From NCBI GenBank assembly GCA_041941305.1, contig JBGTQJ010000035.1, forward strand, positions 35,720 through 99,719: DNA of 64,000 nucleotides, read 5' to 3'. This DNA comes from JANSWP01 sp041941305. GTDB lineage: Bacteria; Bacteroidota; Bacteroidia; Chitinophagales; Saprospiraceae. This document shows, in pieces, positions 7,944 through 17,351 of the stretch (positions are counted from its first letter, which is position 1; every line of letters starts with the position of its first letter). The position numbers were made by a program, and so were the translations under genes. The notes beneath the pieces were generated by a model that worked only from the letters and a program-made list of their open reading frames with translations, was not told where the DNA came from and ran no database searches.

Positions 7944-10280
7944 TCAATACACCACAATCTCATCCAAATAAACCTTACTCAATTCCCCTTGCCGATGATG
8001 TCCTTCATAAATGGGATTGACCGATTGCAATTCGATCTTTAATTTATCAACCATGGTTTTTGGAAATTGAATAGAAGCATTTTGAATATACCTGCCTTGT
8101 ACCTTCGCCTGGTAATCCAGGTTTTTTTCAGCTAGAACTGAAAATGGTTCTTTATCCCTTGTTCCAAAAATTCGGATTTGTTCAGGCATGTATATGCCAC
8201 TGATGGCTATTTGTAAAAAATTGAGGTGCACTTCTCCAACTTCCTGAAGGGTATCCAAAATGACATCCACTTCGATTTTAGGAGCCTGAAAGCCTTGCCA
8301 GAGACTATCAACGGACCAATTGCTTCCAAAGTTTAGATCTGTCAAAGCACTTTCACCTCCGGCACTTTTGTTTTTCAGAAACGGCGTATGGTAAACTACT
8401 TTTGCGCCCCTGGCATTGTGGACATAAAATGCTTTTTGGGTAATTTTCCCAATTCGCTTACCATGTTTGAATGCAGCCGCTTTAACATTAGCAGTTTCTA
8501 ATAACTCAAAAGGAGCTTCATATATAGGAGAATCATAGGTGGGTTCCTTCCCATCCACCGTATATCGAATCTCCAACCCATTGGCTTCTGTGAACAGATC
8601 AACGGTTATTTTATTTCCATCTCCCTTGTGATTAATCCAGACATTAAAAGCACTATTGGCATAACGAATGCCTTTGGCTTCCAAACGCTCCAATTGAGGG
8701 TAAAGCCGATTGATGAAATCATCCCAATCTTCTTTTTCCTGCGGCGACCAGGCATTTTCAGCCACGGCAAATAGTCTTGGAAATGCCATATAAGTAGCCA
8801 TATCCCATTGAGGCAAGGATTCACTCCATAAGTTGCCCTGTATACCTAAGATGAAATCACTTTTATCCTTTAAATTTTCCGGAACGGGATTGTAGCCATA
8901 ACAGGTGGACAAAAGGCATTGAGAATAGCCCAAATTCGGTTCATGATCCGTATGTCCTTGTTTCAAATCGAGGTAGCAATACTTATTCGGCGTCATAATA
9001 ACTGCATGTCCCTTGGAGGCTGCTTCAATGCCTCCTGCTTCCCCTCTCCAGGACATCACGGTGGCCTTGGGTGCCAATCCACCCTCTAAAATTTCATCCC
9101 AACCAATCATCGATTTCCCACGGGCATTGATAATTTTTTCGACCCTTTTGATAAAATAACTCTGCAATTCGCTTTCGTTTTTCAAACCTTCTTCTTTAAT
9201 CCTCCTTTGACAATCCGGATCTGCTTTCCAGGCGAGTTTGTTGCATTCATCGCCTCCTATATGAATGTATTTGGAGGGAAATAAATCCATGACTTCATTC
9301 AATACTTCTTCAATCAACGCAAAGCTCACTTCTTTACCTGGACAAACTGTATTGTCCTTATATACGCCACCTGTCGCTACAAAGTAGGAACCAGGATGAC
9401 AGGCAACTTCAGGATAGGAGGCAATGATAGCCTGCGAATGACCCGGCATGTCAATTTCCGGCACCACTGTGATAAAACGCTCTTGCGCATAAGCAATGAT
9501 TTCCCGAACATCGTCTTGAGTATAATATCCTCCATAGGTAGCTTTATCCCCTTCTTTTTGGGCAGGTCTCCCCCACCACCGATTGTGGTTTTCATTGTGA
9601 TCGTTGTAATCTACCCTCCAGGCACCCACTTCTGTCAATTTGGGATATTTTTGAATTTCAATACGCCAGCCCTGATCGTCTGTCAAATGCCAATGGAAGG
9701 TATTGAGTTTGAGGGCTGCCATCTCATCCAAAAAAGCCTTCACTTGTTCTTTTTCAAAGAAATGCCTCGAAACATCCAGCATGAAGCCACGCCAGGCGAA
9801 CCTCGGCTGATCTTTAATACTTACCGCTGGCAATACCCAACGGACATCCTCTTGAAGTTTACCTCCAACAAATTCAATAGGCAACAATTGACGAATACTC
9901 TGTAAAGCATAAAAGAAACCAGCTCCAGCACTGGCATATATGTGGATGCTATCCGGATGGATGTTTAGCTCATAGGCTTCGGGACCTAATGTTTCTTTGG
10001 ATCGGAATTGAATGGTACCTTTTTTCCCAATCACCACCCTTGGCTGCCAGTCCACTACTTTTTTGAAATGTTGAAAAAAGGAAGTGGCAATTTTCTGTTG
10101 TGCTTCATTCTCTACGCCAATGATTGTTTCTTCATTTATTTCAAAAAGTCCCTCATTTTCCTCAATTGCAGCAACCTGGGGAATCAATTGGGGAGGATCA
10201 GGCTGTGGAGGAGGTGTTTTTTGACAAGCAACAATGGAAACAATCAACAAGGATAAAATGGTAGGTTTAAAAGATTGCAT
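7944..10280 (-). CDS. Beta-N-acetylhexosaminidase, GH20 family lipoprotein
   Basis: 778 residues from the Met that opens a lipoprotein signal (SLLIVSIVAC, lipobox Cys). A longer frame exists upstream but would run through a REP-like palindrome. Domains: GH20 N-terminal alpha/beta domain (about 45-150), catalytic TIM barrel (about 155-500) with the signature HIGGDECNK in which the Asp-Glu pair near residues 344-345 is the catalytic dyad, a chitobiase-type C-terminal segment (YTVDGKEPTYDSPIYEAPFE) and a final discoidin-like beta domain. It removes terminal N-acetylglucosamine or N-acetylgalactosamine from chito-oligosaccharides, glycans or muropeptides. The lipoprotein signal places it on a membrane surface. 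It stands alone, not in a PUL. Confidence 0.93.
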   Translation of the reverse strand: MQSFKPTILSLLIVSIVACQKTPPPQPDPPQLIPQVAAIEENEGLFEINEETIIGVENEAQQKIATSFFQHFKKVVDWQPRVVIGKKGTIQFRSKETLGPEAYELNIHPDSIHIYASAGAGFFYALQSIRQLLPIEFVGGKLQEDVRWVLPAVSIKDQPRFAWRGFMLDVSRHFFEKEQVKAFLDEMAALKLNTFHWHLTDDQGWRIEIQKYPKLTEVGAWRVDYNDHNENHNRWWGRPAQKEGDKATYGGYYTQDDVREIIAYAQERFITVVPEIDMPGHSQAIIASYPEVACHPGSYFVATGGVYKDNTVCPGKEVSFALIEEVLNEVMDLFPSKYIHIGGDECNKLAWKADPDCQRRIKEEGLKNESELQSYFIKRVEKIINARGKSMIGWDEILEGGLAPKATVMSWRGEAGGIEAASKGHAVIMTPNKYCYLDLKQGHTDHEPNLGYSQCLLSTCYGYNPVPENLKDKSDFILGIQGNLWSESLPQWDMATYMAFPRLFAVAENAWSPQEKEDWDDFINRLYPQLERLEAKGIRYANSAFNVWINHKGDGNKITVDLFTEANGLEIRYTVDGKEPTYDSPIYEAPFELLETANVKAAAFKHGKRIGKITQKAFYVHNARGAKVVYHTPFLKNKSAGGESALTDLNFGSNWSVDSLWQGFQAPKIEVDVILDTLQEVGEVHLNFLQIAISGIYMPEQIRIFGTRDKEPFSVLAEKNLDYQAKVQGRYIQNASIQFPKTMVDKLKIELQSVNPIYEGHHRQGELSKVYLDEIVVY

Positions 10281-10333
10281 ATGATGAAATTGGTGGATGT
10301 TTGGTAAAAATGGACCAAAGTACAAAAAGTACC

Positions 10334-10382
10334 ACGGCTCTCCAGAGCCGTATCTCAAGTATCCCGGTTTTCCAAAACCGGG
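10334..10382. repeat. Two REP-like palindromes upstream of GH20
   Basis: An 18-bp palindrome (acggctctccagagccgt, 10334-10351) preceded by GTACC, and a second (cccggttttccaaaaccggg, 10363-10382). They share the design of the palindromes around the tyrosine transposase at 10563: GC-rich stem, TCCA/TGGA centre, and a conserved foot on one side. Confidence 0.75.
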
Positions 10383-10500
10383 AAGAGGACGCTCAGATTA
10401 TTTTTTAAATATCATGCTTTGGTAGGTTACTTTTTAGGATGAATTAACAACCTATAAATGTCCCTTATCAAAATCAATAAATTTCTTAATTCCCATTTGT

Positions 10501-10548
10501 ACGGCTCTGGAGAGCCGTGGTACTTGGGGCACGCTTCTGGAGAAGCGT
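10501..10548. repeat. REP-like palindromes at the 5' side of the tyrosine transposase
   Basis: Palindromes acggctctggagagccgt (10501-10518) and acgcttctggagaagcgt (10531-10548), each followed by GGTAC. The shared GTGGTAC foot gives them direction, as in REP elements. They lie 15-60 bp before the transposase start. Confidence 0.8.
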
Positions 10549-10562
10549 GGTACGATATTACT

Positions 10563-11231
10563 ATGAATTATTCTTATAAACCAATTAAACAATGGTATTG
10601 GCGCAATCTTCCACATTGGCAAGTCGAAGATGGAGTTTATTTCGTTACGATTCGGCTCAATGGTTCTCTTCCAAAAAAGGTAGTCATTCAATTAAAAACG
10701 CAAAGAGATATTGAAAAAGCTACACTAATTCAGCAAGGTCTATCAAAAGACGAACTAAGAGGAGCATTAAAATCTTTGTATTGGTTGTACTTTGGAAAGT
10801 TTGATGAGTTGCTAGACAAGTCAATGACAGGACCTCGTTTTCTGAATAAGTCAGAATACGCAGAGATACTTTCAAACGCAATTAAATATTTCGATGAAGA
10901 TCGATACCAACTCATCTGCTTTACGATTATGTCCAATCATGCGCATTTAATTCTATATAAATTAAACAATGAATTGGATAAGATCATGGGTTCAATTAAA
11001 AAATATACTGCCAGAAGAATCAATATACTTAGGGATAAGGTGGGGCAAAAAGTTTGGCATGAAGAAAGTTTTGACCATGTCGTTCGGGATAGAATTGAGT
11101 TGGCTTATTATGTGAGTTATATTTTGGATAATGCCGTAAAAATCAATCTTGTCAAAAATTGGAAAGATTATCCCAATACCTATCTCCGGCCAGGATTTGA
11201 AGAATTTTATCGGCCTGAATTATTGAAGTGA
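10563..11231 (+). CDS. REP-associated tyrosine transposase (RAYT, Y1/IS200-like superfamily)
   Basis: 222 residues from the ATG that begins MNYSYKPIKQWYWRNLPHWQ. The WRNLPHW and YFVTIRLNGSLP segments are typical of the REP-associated Y1 transposase N-terminus. The HUH metal motif is NHAHLI (about residues 124-129), and a catalytic-Tyr helix follows near residue 180 (LAYYVSYILDNAVKI). RAYT proteins nick single-stranded DNA and are linked to the spread of REP palindromes. Seven REP-like palindromes lie within 900 bp on both sides, so this is a complete RAYT-REP locus. A longer in-frame extension upstream would translate the palindromes and is not credible. The gene appears intact. Confidence 0.88.
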   Translation: MNYSYKPIKQWYWRNLPHWQVEDGVYFVTIRLNGSLPKKVVIQLKTQRDIEKATLIQQGLSKDELRGALKSLYWLYFGKFDELLDKSMTGPRFLNKSEYAEILSNAIKYFDEDRYQLICFTIMSNHAHLILYKLNNELDKIMGSIKKYTARRINILRDKVGQKVWHEESFDHVVRDRIELAYYVSYILDNAVKINLVKNWKDYPNTYLRPGFEEFYRPELLK

Positions 11232-11471
11232 AACGGCTCTCCAGAGTTTGGCAGGGGTGATTGGTTCTAATTTAAACTGTTTTTAATCAAAATTAAAATG
11301 AAAATTAAAATGAAAAAGCCAAATATTAATAAAGCCAAAGGGGCATTCTATTATTTTAATTTTCATTTTGATTTTCATTTTGTGAAAAAATGATAGAACC
11401 AATCACCTCTGAGAGTTTGGGGGCACGGTTTTGGAAAACCGTGGTACGTTTTTACGGCTCTGGAGAGCCGT
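11232..11471. repeat. REP-like palindromes at the 3' side of the transposase, interrupted by a MITE
   Basis: A half palindrome acggctctccagag (11233-11246) directly after the transposase stop, then acggttttggaaaaccgt (11425-11442) and acggctctggagagccgt (11454-11471), the last two followed by GGTAC. A 165-bp mobile element (11249-11413) has landed next to the first palindrome and truncated it. Confidence 0.75.
11249..11413. mobile_element. MITE with GGCAGGGGTGATTGGTTCTA terminal inverted repeat, copy 1
   Basis: The left end ggcaggggtgattggttcta (11249-11268) is mirrored at the right end by tagaaccaatcacctctgag (11394-11413) with three mismatches. AGTTT flanks both ends (11244-11248, 11414-11418) as a probable 5-bp target duplication. 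The interior has a hexamer array (aaaatt/aaaatg, 11289-11312) and its reverse complement (ttttca/ttttga, 11354-11383). No ORF. A second copy with the same ends lies at 41581. Confidence 0.8.
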
Positions 11472-11476
11472 GGTAC

Positions 11477-14400
11477 TTATTCAACCACCACTCTTTCTAC
11501 TATAAAACCTTCGCCAATTCCAATCCTCAAAAAATAAACTCCAGCACTCAATTCAGATAAGTCTATTGGGATTGAGCCTTCCTCCAGAGTTCTCTTCTTC
11601 ACTTCCAAAACATTTCTACCCAAAACATCATGAAAATCAAGGCTAACTTCACTTAGTTTGGGCAGGTTGAATTGCACATTGATCAAACCAGAAGTTGGAT
11701 TAGGAGCAATCCCAATGTAATGTGCCAGGTTCTGATCATAAGTGTTATTAACCACTTCGACCGTAAAACATTGGGTTTGTATACAATCATTTTGGTCACT
11801 TATAGTAATACAATATTCACCAGCAGTGAGGTCTTGGATATCTTCTTCATTGGAATAAAAATCACCATTGAAAGTCCATTCAAAAGTATAGCCCATATTG
11901 GTGCCACCAGAGGGGCTTATTGAAATGAGTCCATCAGCATTTTGACTAGTCTCGTGGACGAGTTCGTCCAAAGTAATTTGGATCTCAGTAGGTTGTGCTA
12001 TGTTAACTGTTGATGTAATTTCACAATTATTAGAATCCAATACCACAATTTCATACATACCAGCCGTCAATCCAGTAGCAATTTGGTTCATTTGCATATC
12101 AGGATCATCCCACTGATAAATATATGGAAGTGTACCTCCACTAGTGATCGCGGTAGCGATCCCAGTTGCTTCCCCAAAGCAGTTTGGTTCGATTATATCA
12201 ATATCCAGCTCAAGGGGGTCAGGTTCAGTGACGGTGACCGTAGCACCAATTTCACAACCTGTATCATCCGTAATGGTTACCGAATAAATTCCGGCTGTCA
12301 GGTTGGTGGCAGTAGCCATACTCTGCATATTCGAATCATTCCAAAGATATTGATAGGGAGGAGTACCACCTTCAACCATTAAAGTAGCTTCGCCTGTCTC
12401 CATATTGGCGCAATTCGGCTCAATAACCGATACATCAGCATTCATATCTGTAAGCACTGTAACTGTAAAAGAACATGAGGAAGAATTGCCAGCATTATCT
12501 GTAGCCATATATTCAACCAAGGTTGTTCCCATTGGGAAAATTTCACCACTTGGCAAACCAGTAATAAGTTCCATATTGGTGTCTCCACATTCATCCTCTG
12601 CAATAGGCTCAGGATAGCTGATGGGAGAAGTGCAAAAGTTGGAAAATATATCTTTTGGGCAGATTAAACTTGGAGCAGTTTCATCCAAAACTGTTACAAT
12701 GGCAGTTCCTGAAGCCGAATTGCCAATTAAATCATTGGCGGTTAAGGTGACCATAACTTCGCCAACGTCCATACATGAAAACTCAGAAATGTCCAGGTTC
12801 ATTGACTCTAATTCACAATTGTCGTAGGTACCATTGTCAACCATTTCGGGGGTAATGGAAACCATTCCATCTTCATCCAAAATAACCGTAATATTTTGCA
12901 CCATCACAACTGGTGCTGTAGTATCATTTTCACCATCTATTTCAATAGTTGCTTTCTCCATACAATTATTCAAATCTGTCACAGTAACCATATACATACC
13001 TGGCAGCACATTTTCGATAAAAGATTCCATACTCCCATTGGACCATTCATAGTTGAAATCAGGCGTACCTCCGTTGGCTTCCACCATCGCGGAACCACTT
13101 GCACTTCCAGCACAATCTGCGTCTGTCACTGCCAAAATCGAAATTAGTATGGGACTCGGTTGACTGATAGTAATGGTCTCCAGGATAGCGCAGTCATTGT
13201 CATCTGTTACAGTAACCTGATAGGTTTGAGCAGATAAATCCGTAAGTGACTCACCAGATTGTCCATTAGACCATTGATATAGGAATGGAGCAGTTCCACC
13301 GATCATTTGTATGGTCGCCTCGCCGTCATTCCCTTCAAAGCAACTGACATCCGTAGAGGAAATATTGACAGAAACACCAGCACAAGAGAATGAACTGACG
13401 ACATAGCACCCAGTGGTTGTACAACCATTTTGATCCGTTATGCTTACGCAATATTCACCTGGTACGAGGTTGGAAATAGTGGGAATCGTCTCGCCATTAG
13501 ACCATTCAAAAGAATAATCGGAAGAGCCACCACTTGGAATAGCAGTAGCGGTTCCATCGTTCATATTTAAACCAGATTCAGCAGTTCCTTCAAGATCTAC
13601 AATTAATAATCCAGGTTCAGAGATGGTCACTTCTATTGTACTTTTACAAGTATTTACATCAGTTATCGTTACTACATAAATTCCTGCATTCAGATTGGTT
13701 TGGGTAGCTTGCATGCCACCATTGGACCATTCGAAAGTATAATTTGGAGTACCACCTGTCCCAATTACCGTTGCGCTTCCGTTGGCATTGCCATAACAAT
13801 CTACATTTACTTGATTCTGTATATTCAAACTCGGACTTTCGGCTTGTACTACCTCTACCTGAGTGGTAGCCGTACAACCATTGTCTTTATCTGTAATTTG
13901 TAAGGAATAAGTACCAACAGCATCCACTTCAGCCATCAACTCCATCGCTCCATTGACGATATTACCGTCTGAAGTTGTCCAACTGTATTCAAATTGATTG
14001 CCTTGACTGGAATTATTGCTCATCAATTCAAGGGTATCAGGATGACAGGGGATTTCGAGATTTGGACCAGCGTCAGCGATTGGGTAAACAAAATTCTCCT
14101 CAACTACAATGGTATCCGTAGAAACACAATTATTTAAGGTATCTGTAACCTCAATAACGTAAATTCCTGCACTATCGACAGTTGGAGTAAGGGTGTTTTC
14201 TCCATTTGCGATATTGCCCGATACTGCAATCCATTGATAGGTGTGGTTTCCCTGACTGGAATTTTGTCCATCCAAATTTACCTCTGTATTCAGACAATTA
14301 AAATCTTCAGCAGTGCCAGCGTCGGCAATTGGAACATTGTCATCCAAACTGACATTGACCGTATCCCTCTCAATACAATTATTCAAAGTATTAGTAACTG

Positions 14401-16969
14401 TAAAAACATAATCACCATCAGCATCTACTTCTGCAATTAATTCGTTCTCTCCTCCTACGATATTTCCATTAGTTGTCGTCCATTGATATTCAAAATGATC
14501 CCCCTGGCTGGAATTACTCGCATCTAATTCAACAACAGGAAAATCGCAATCAATTTTGGTGGAATCCCCTGCATCTGATGTAGGCACCACTGTATCCCCA
14601 GTGACTGTGGTATTATCGGTTGATGTACAGCCGTTTAGGTCATTGGTTATCGTCAAAATATAATTTCCAGGTTGATCAACCTCAGGTTGCAGGCTGCTGG
14701 CTCCATTGGTTATATTTCCATCAGGAGTTACCCATTCGTAGGAGAAATATTTACCAGTGCTTGAATTTGTTGCATCAATAAAAATAGAAGTAACCAAACA
14801 AGTTAGCATCTCTGGTGCTTGAATATCTATACTTGGTTCATCGAAATCACTCAAAACAGTTACTTCATCCATTGCGGTACAACCATTCAAATCATCTGTG
14901 ATTATTAAGGCATAAGTTCCAGCTCCATCAATATCAGGATTAAGTGTTTGCCCTCCACTTAAAATGATTCCATCATTCGTTGACCATTCAGCGGACAAAG
15001 TACCTTGTCCACTTGAATTGGAAGCATCTAAACTGAGTGACGAAGTATTGCAGTCCACCACCCCAGGGGTCTCAATTTCAGGTACCGGAGGAGTCAAATT
15101 TTCTTCCACTGTGACAGTATCTGTTTCAGTACAACCATTCACATCATCGGTAATAGTTAGTGTATAAGTACCTGCCCCTTCAACTGTTGGGGTGAGGGTG
15201 AATTCGCCAGAAAGGATGATTCCGTCATTGGTCGTCCATTCAGCAGACAAATTGCCTTGCCCACTCGAATTGCTAGCATCCAATTCAATTTCTGCATTGG
15301 TACAATCTACTTGTGCAGGAGACTCGATTTCCGGGATCGGAGCCAACAAATCTTCATCAACAGTTACTTCTGCCGTATTGGTACAGCCATTAATATCATT
15401 TGTCACGGTAATGGTATAAGTCCCAGCTGTATCTACCTCTGCTATTAGTTCAAATTCTCCACTTACAATATTTCCATCATTCGTTGTCCATTCATAAGAA
15501 AAATCTCCTCCCTCTGATGAACCATTACCATCAACCTCCACTAAATCATTTATACAATCAATAATCCCGTTAGTATCCGCATCAGCATCTGGAATTTCCA
15601 GATCCTCTTCAACAGTAACAGAAGCTTCCGCTGTGCAATTATTATCTGTATTGGTGACTAACAAATCATAAGTTCCTCCTGCATCCACAGTTAGCAATAG
15701 AGAATCTTCTCCATTGACAATATTTCCATCGGATGTTGTCCATAGATAGGTATATTCTGTTCCTTCCGATGAGCCTGTTCCGTCAATTTCAATGGTTGGA
15801 TTGAAGCAATCTAGGGTTTCAGAGACTGCGGCGGATGCAAATGGTTGGTTGGGATCATCAATAACAGTAACGAATGCAATATCAGTACAATAGACAACAC
15901 CACTGGTATAGATAACGGTCAAAGTATAGGAGCCCGTTCCATCGACATAAGCGATGGGATCATTCCAGCCTGAAACAATATTTCCATCGTTCGTTGTCCA
16001 TTGATAGGTAAAATTTGGGCCAGAAGTAGAAGCACTTCCATCCAATGCAAAACCCTGTGATGAAACGTCACATGGAAGGATTTGTACAGCTGGTGCAATG
16101 GCTTCAATTTCCAAGAAATCTACAGTGACATCATCAGAAACATAACAGAATTCTGTCATTAAAATATCATCTAATGCATAAGTGATTGGTCCTACGAATG
16201 TATGAGTTGGGACAGAAATACATACATTGGCAGTTACCGAAGATCCTGAGTTCCATGTTCCAGAAAAATTAGTCCAAACACATAAACTGCTTGAAGGATT
16301 CGCTATTGAAATATTTTGTCCATTAACTCGTATTTCTAGATCCGGTACAAAACTGTGGAGCAAATTTATTCTAGCCAACCAGGCAGAAAGAAAATAATTC
16401 GTATTTGGTGTTACTGGGACAGTTTGACACCATATTAGGGCAGGTGGTGCCGGAATAACAATATTACCCGGATGTGTTTTAGTAGCCGATGGTCCATAGA
16501 GAATCATCATATTTCCACTACCAGATGTATGATCCCCACAGGATTGATTTGTGCTAGCAGGTAACACTGGCTGAGATCCTGGAAGAACAGCATATAGGTA
16601 AGGATGGTCAAAAAAAGTTTGATTATTTCCATATTCACTGGTAAAACCAGTATTCCCTTGTTCGAAATCACCATTTTGAATAAGGTTAATTCCATAAGGA
16701 TCAATCGCTTCAGCTGTTAAGGTATAGGTAGTCGGTGTTGAAATTGTCGCAATAGGATTTAAAATGTTTGGATCACTCAAACCTACAGATGGAGACCAGC
16801 TATAATATTCATAGGGTCCGGAAACTGAGCCATTTAATGTAGTTCCTCCTCCAGGTCCGCATACCTCTTGGTCTTGTCCCGCATTCACGGTAATGGTCGT
16901 ACATTGAGCGCTTAAATTTTGATAACAAACAAAAGAAAAAAGAGCAAGCAATAATAGTTGAATTCGCAT
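11477..16969 (-). CDS. Giant T9SS-exported adhesin with PKD-like, SprB and HYR repeats
   Basis: 1,830 residues from the Met opening a signal peptide (LLLLALFSFVCYQNLSAQ). Order: an Ig/PKD-like domain (TLNGSVSGPYEYYSWSPSVG), a jelly-roll-like region (NLIQNGDFEQGNTGF), nine consecutive PKD-like repeats of about 83 residues with the core W-T-T-x-D-G-N-I-V-x-G and a conserved Cys pair, four SprB-type repeats (GGTPNYTFEWSNG), two HYR-type domains (DTTAPVVMVQNITV; ATDNAGNSSSCSFTV), three more SprB-type repeats and a T9SS type A sorting domain (IAPNPTSGLINVQF...GVYFLRI). SprB-like proteins act as surface adhesins in gliding or attachment. The gene stands alone, with a REP/MITE cluster at its 3' end. 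Confidence 0.9.
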   Translation of the reverse strand: MRIQLLLLALFSFVCYQNLSAQCTTITVNAGQDQEVCGPGGGTTLNGSVSGPYEYYSWSPSVGLSDPNILNPIATISTPTTYTLTAEAIDPYGINLIQNGDFEQGNTGFTSEYGNNQTFFDHPYLYAVLPGSQPVLPASTNQSCGDHTSGSGNMMILYGPSATKTHPGNIVIPAPPALIWCQTVPVTPNTNYFLSAWLARINLLHSFVPDLEIRVNGQNISIANPSSSLCVWTNFSGTWNSGSSVTANVCISVPTHTFVGPITYALDDILMTEFCYVSDDVTVDFLEIEAIAPAVQILPCDVSSQGFALDGSASTSGPNFTYQWTTNDGNIVSGWNDPIAYVDGTGSYTLTVIYTSGVVYCTDIAFVTVIDDPNQPFASAAVSETLDCFNPTIEIDGTGSSEGTEYTYLWTTSDGNIVNGEDSLLLTVDAGGTYDLLVTNTDNNCTAEASVTVEEDLEIPDADADTNGIIDCINDLVEVDGNGSSEGGDFSYEWTTNDGNIVSGEFELIAEVDTAGTYTITVTNDINGCTNTAEVTVDEDLLAPIPEIESPAQVDCTNAEIELDASNSSGQGNLSAEWTTNDGIILSGEFTLTPTVEGAGTYTLTITDDVNGCTETDTVTVEENLTPPVPEIETPGVVDCNTSSLSLDASNSSGQGTLSAEWSTNDGIILSGGQTLNPDIDGAGTYALIITDDLNGCTAMDEVTVLSDFDEPSIDIQAPEMLTCLVTSIFIDATNSSTGKYFSYEWVTPDGNITNGASSLQPEVDQPGNYILTITNDLNGCTSTDNTTVTGDTVVPTSDAGDSTKIDCDFPVVELDASNSSQGDHFEYQWTTTNGNIVGGENELIAEVDADGDYVFTVTNTLNNCIERDTVNVSLDDNVPIADAGTAEDFNCLNTEVNLDGQNSSQGNHTYQWIAVSGNIANGENTLTPTVDSAGIYVIEVTDTLNNCVSTDTIVVEENFVYPIADAGPNLEIPCHPDTLELMSNNSSQGNQFEYSWTTSDGNIVNGAMELMAEVDAVGTYSLQITDKDNGCTATTQVEVVQAESPSLNIQNQVNVDCYGNANGSATVIGTGGTPNYTFEWSNGGMQATQTNLNAGIYVVTITDVNTCKSTIEVTISEPGLLIVDLEGTAESGLNMNDGTATAIPSGGSSDYSFEWSNGETIPTISNLVPGEYCVSITDQNGCTTTGCYVVSSFSCAGVSVNISSTDVSCFEGNDGEATIQMIGGTAPFLYQWSNGQSGESLTDLSAQTYQVTVTDDNDCAILETITISQPSPILISILAVTDADCAGSASGSAMVEANGGTPDFNYEWSNGSMESFIENVLPGMYMVTVTDLNNCMEKATIEIDGENDTTAPVVMVQNITVILDEDGMVSITPEMVDNGTYDNCELESMNLDISEFSCMDVGEVMVTLTANDLIGNSASGTAIVTVLDETAPSLICPKDIFSNFCTSPISYPEPIAEDECGDTNMELITGLPSGEIFPMGTTLVEYMATDNAGNSSSCSFTVTVLTDMNADVSVIEPNCANMETGEATLMVEGGTPPYQYLWNDSNMQSMATATNLTAGIYSVTITDDTGCEIGATVTVTEPDPLELDIDIIEPNCFGEATGIATAITSGGTLPYIYQWDDPDMQMNQIATGLTAGMYEIVVLDSNNCEITSTVNIAQPTEIQITLDELVHETSQNADGLISISPSGGTNMGYTFEWTFNGDFYSNEEDIQDLTAGEYCITISDQNDCIQTQCFTVEVVNNTYDQNLAHYIGIAPNPTSGLINVQFNLPKLSEVSLDFHDVLGRNVLEVKKRTLEEGSIPIDLSELSAGVYFLRIGIGEGFIVERVVVE

Positions 16970-17351
16970 ATTATTTGGGTTGAGATTTATGTAACTTGAG
17001 TTAATTAGTTCTACTTTATTATTCCTATTTCTCAAAAAAGGTAAACACCTCGTTAACTTTTCCTTACAACAGCTTATCATTCTTCCTATGCTTTAAAATT
17101 AAGTGCGATTACAATGAGAAAACTGGGACAATGGATAAGTGATATGAATTTGGCAATAAGTGATGAACATAAACCGATAAGTGATTGTCAGTATGTGGAT
17201 AAAAATACTCCCTTTATCGGCATTTTTAGTAGAGTAAAAGATGACTTTACTACGTTCATCAAAAAACTCGATAAACCCAGGAAACTTTTAAACCAAAAAT
17301 TGTTTCCTATGTTTTTTGCCTATACATTTGCAGCCGAATTTTGACAAAAGT
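16970..17351. other. Intergenic region between adhesin and tetR
   Basis: 380 bp between divergent genes, so it should hold both promoters. The only strong structure is the set of phased 9-mers at 17135-17185. A 76-codon frame at 17114-17344 exists but owes its ISD-every-seven-residues pattern to those repeats and is not called as a gene. Confidence 0.5.
17135..17185. promoter_or_regulatory. Three direct 9-mers ATAAGTGAT with exact 21-bp period
   Basis: ATAAGTGAT occurs at 17135, 17156 and 17177, so 9-bp repeats are separated by 12 bp and lie on the same helix face. LytTR-type response regulators bind 9-bp direct repeats with 12-13 bp spacing, which fits in geometry only. A degenerate fourth copy may start at 17199. 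Target could be either flanking gene. Confidence 0.45.

Noticed and set aside
12405..13147. Several 70-80-residue frames opposite the giant adhesin
   Set aside because: They arise from the repetitive codons of the adhesin on the other strand and show no independent features.
17114..17344. 76-residue ORF with ISD every seven residues
   Set aside because: The pattern comes from the 21-bp phased DNA repeats. Composition is not convincing and it runs to the tetR start region without a clear promoter.
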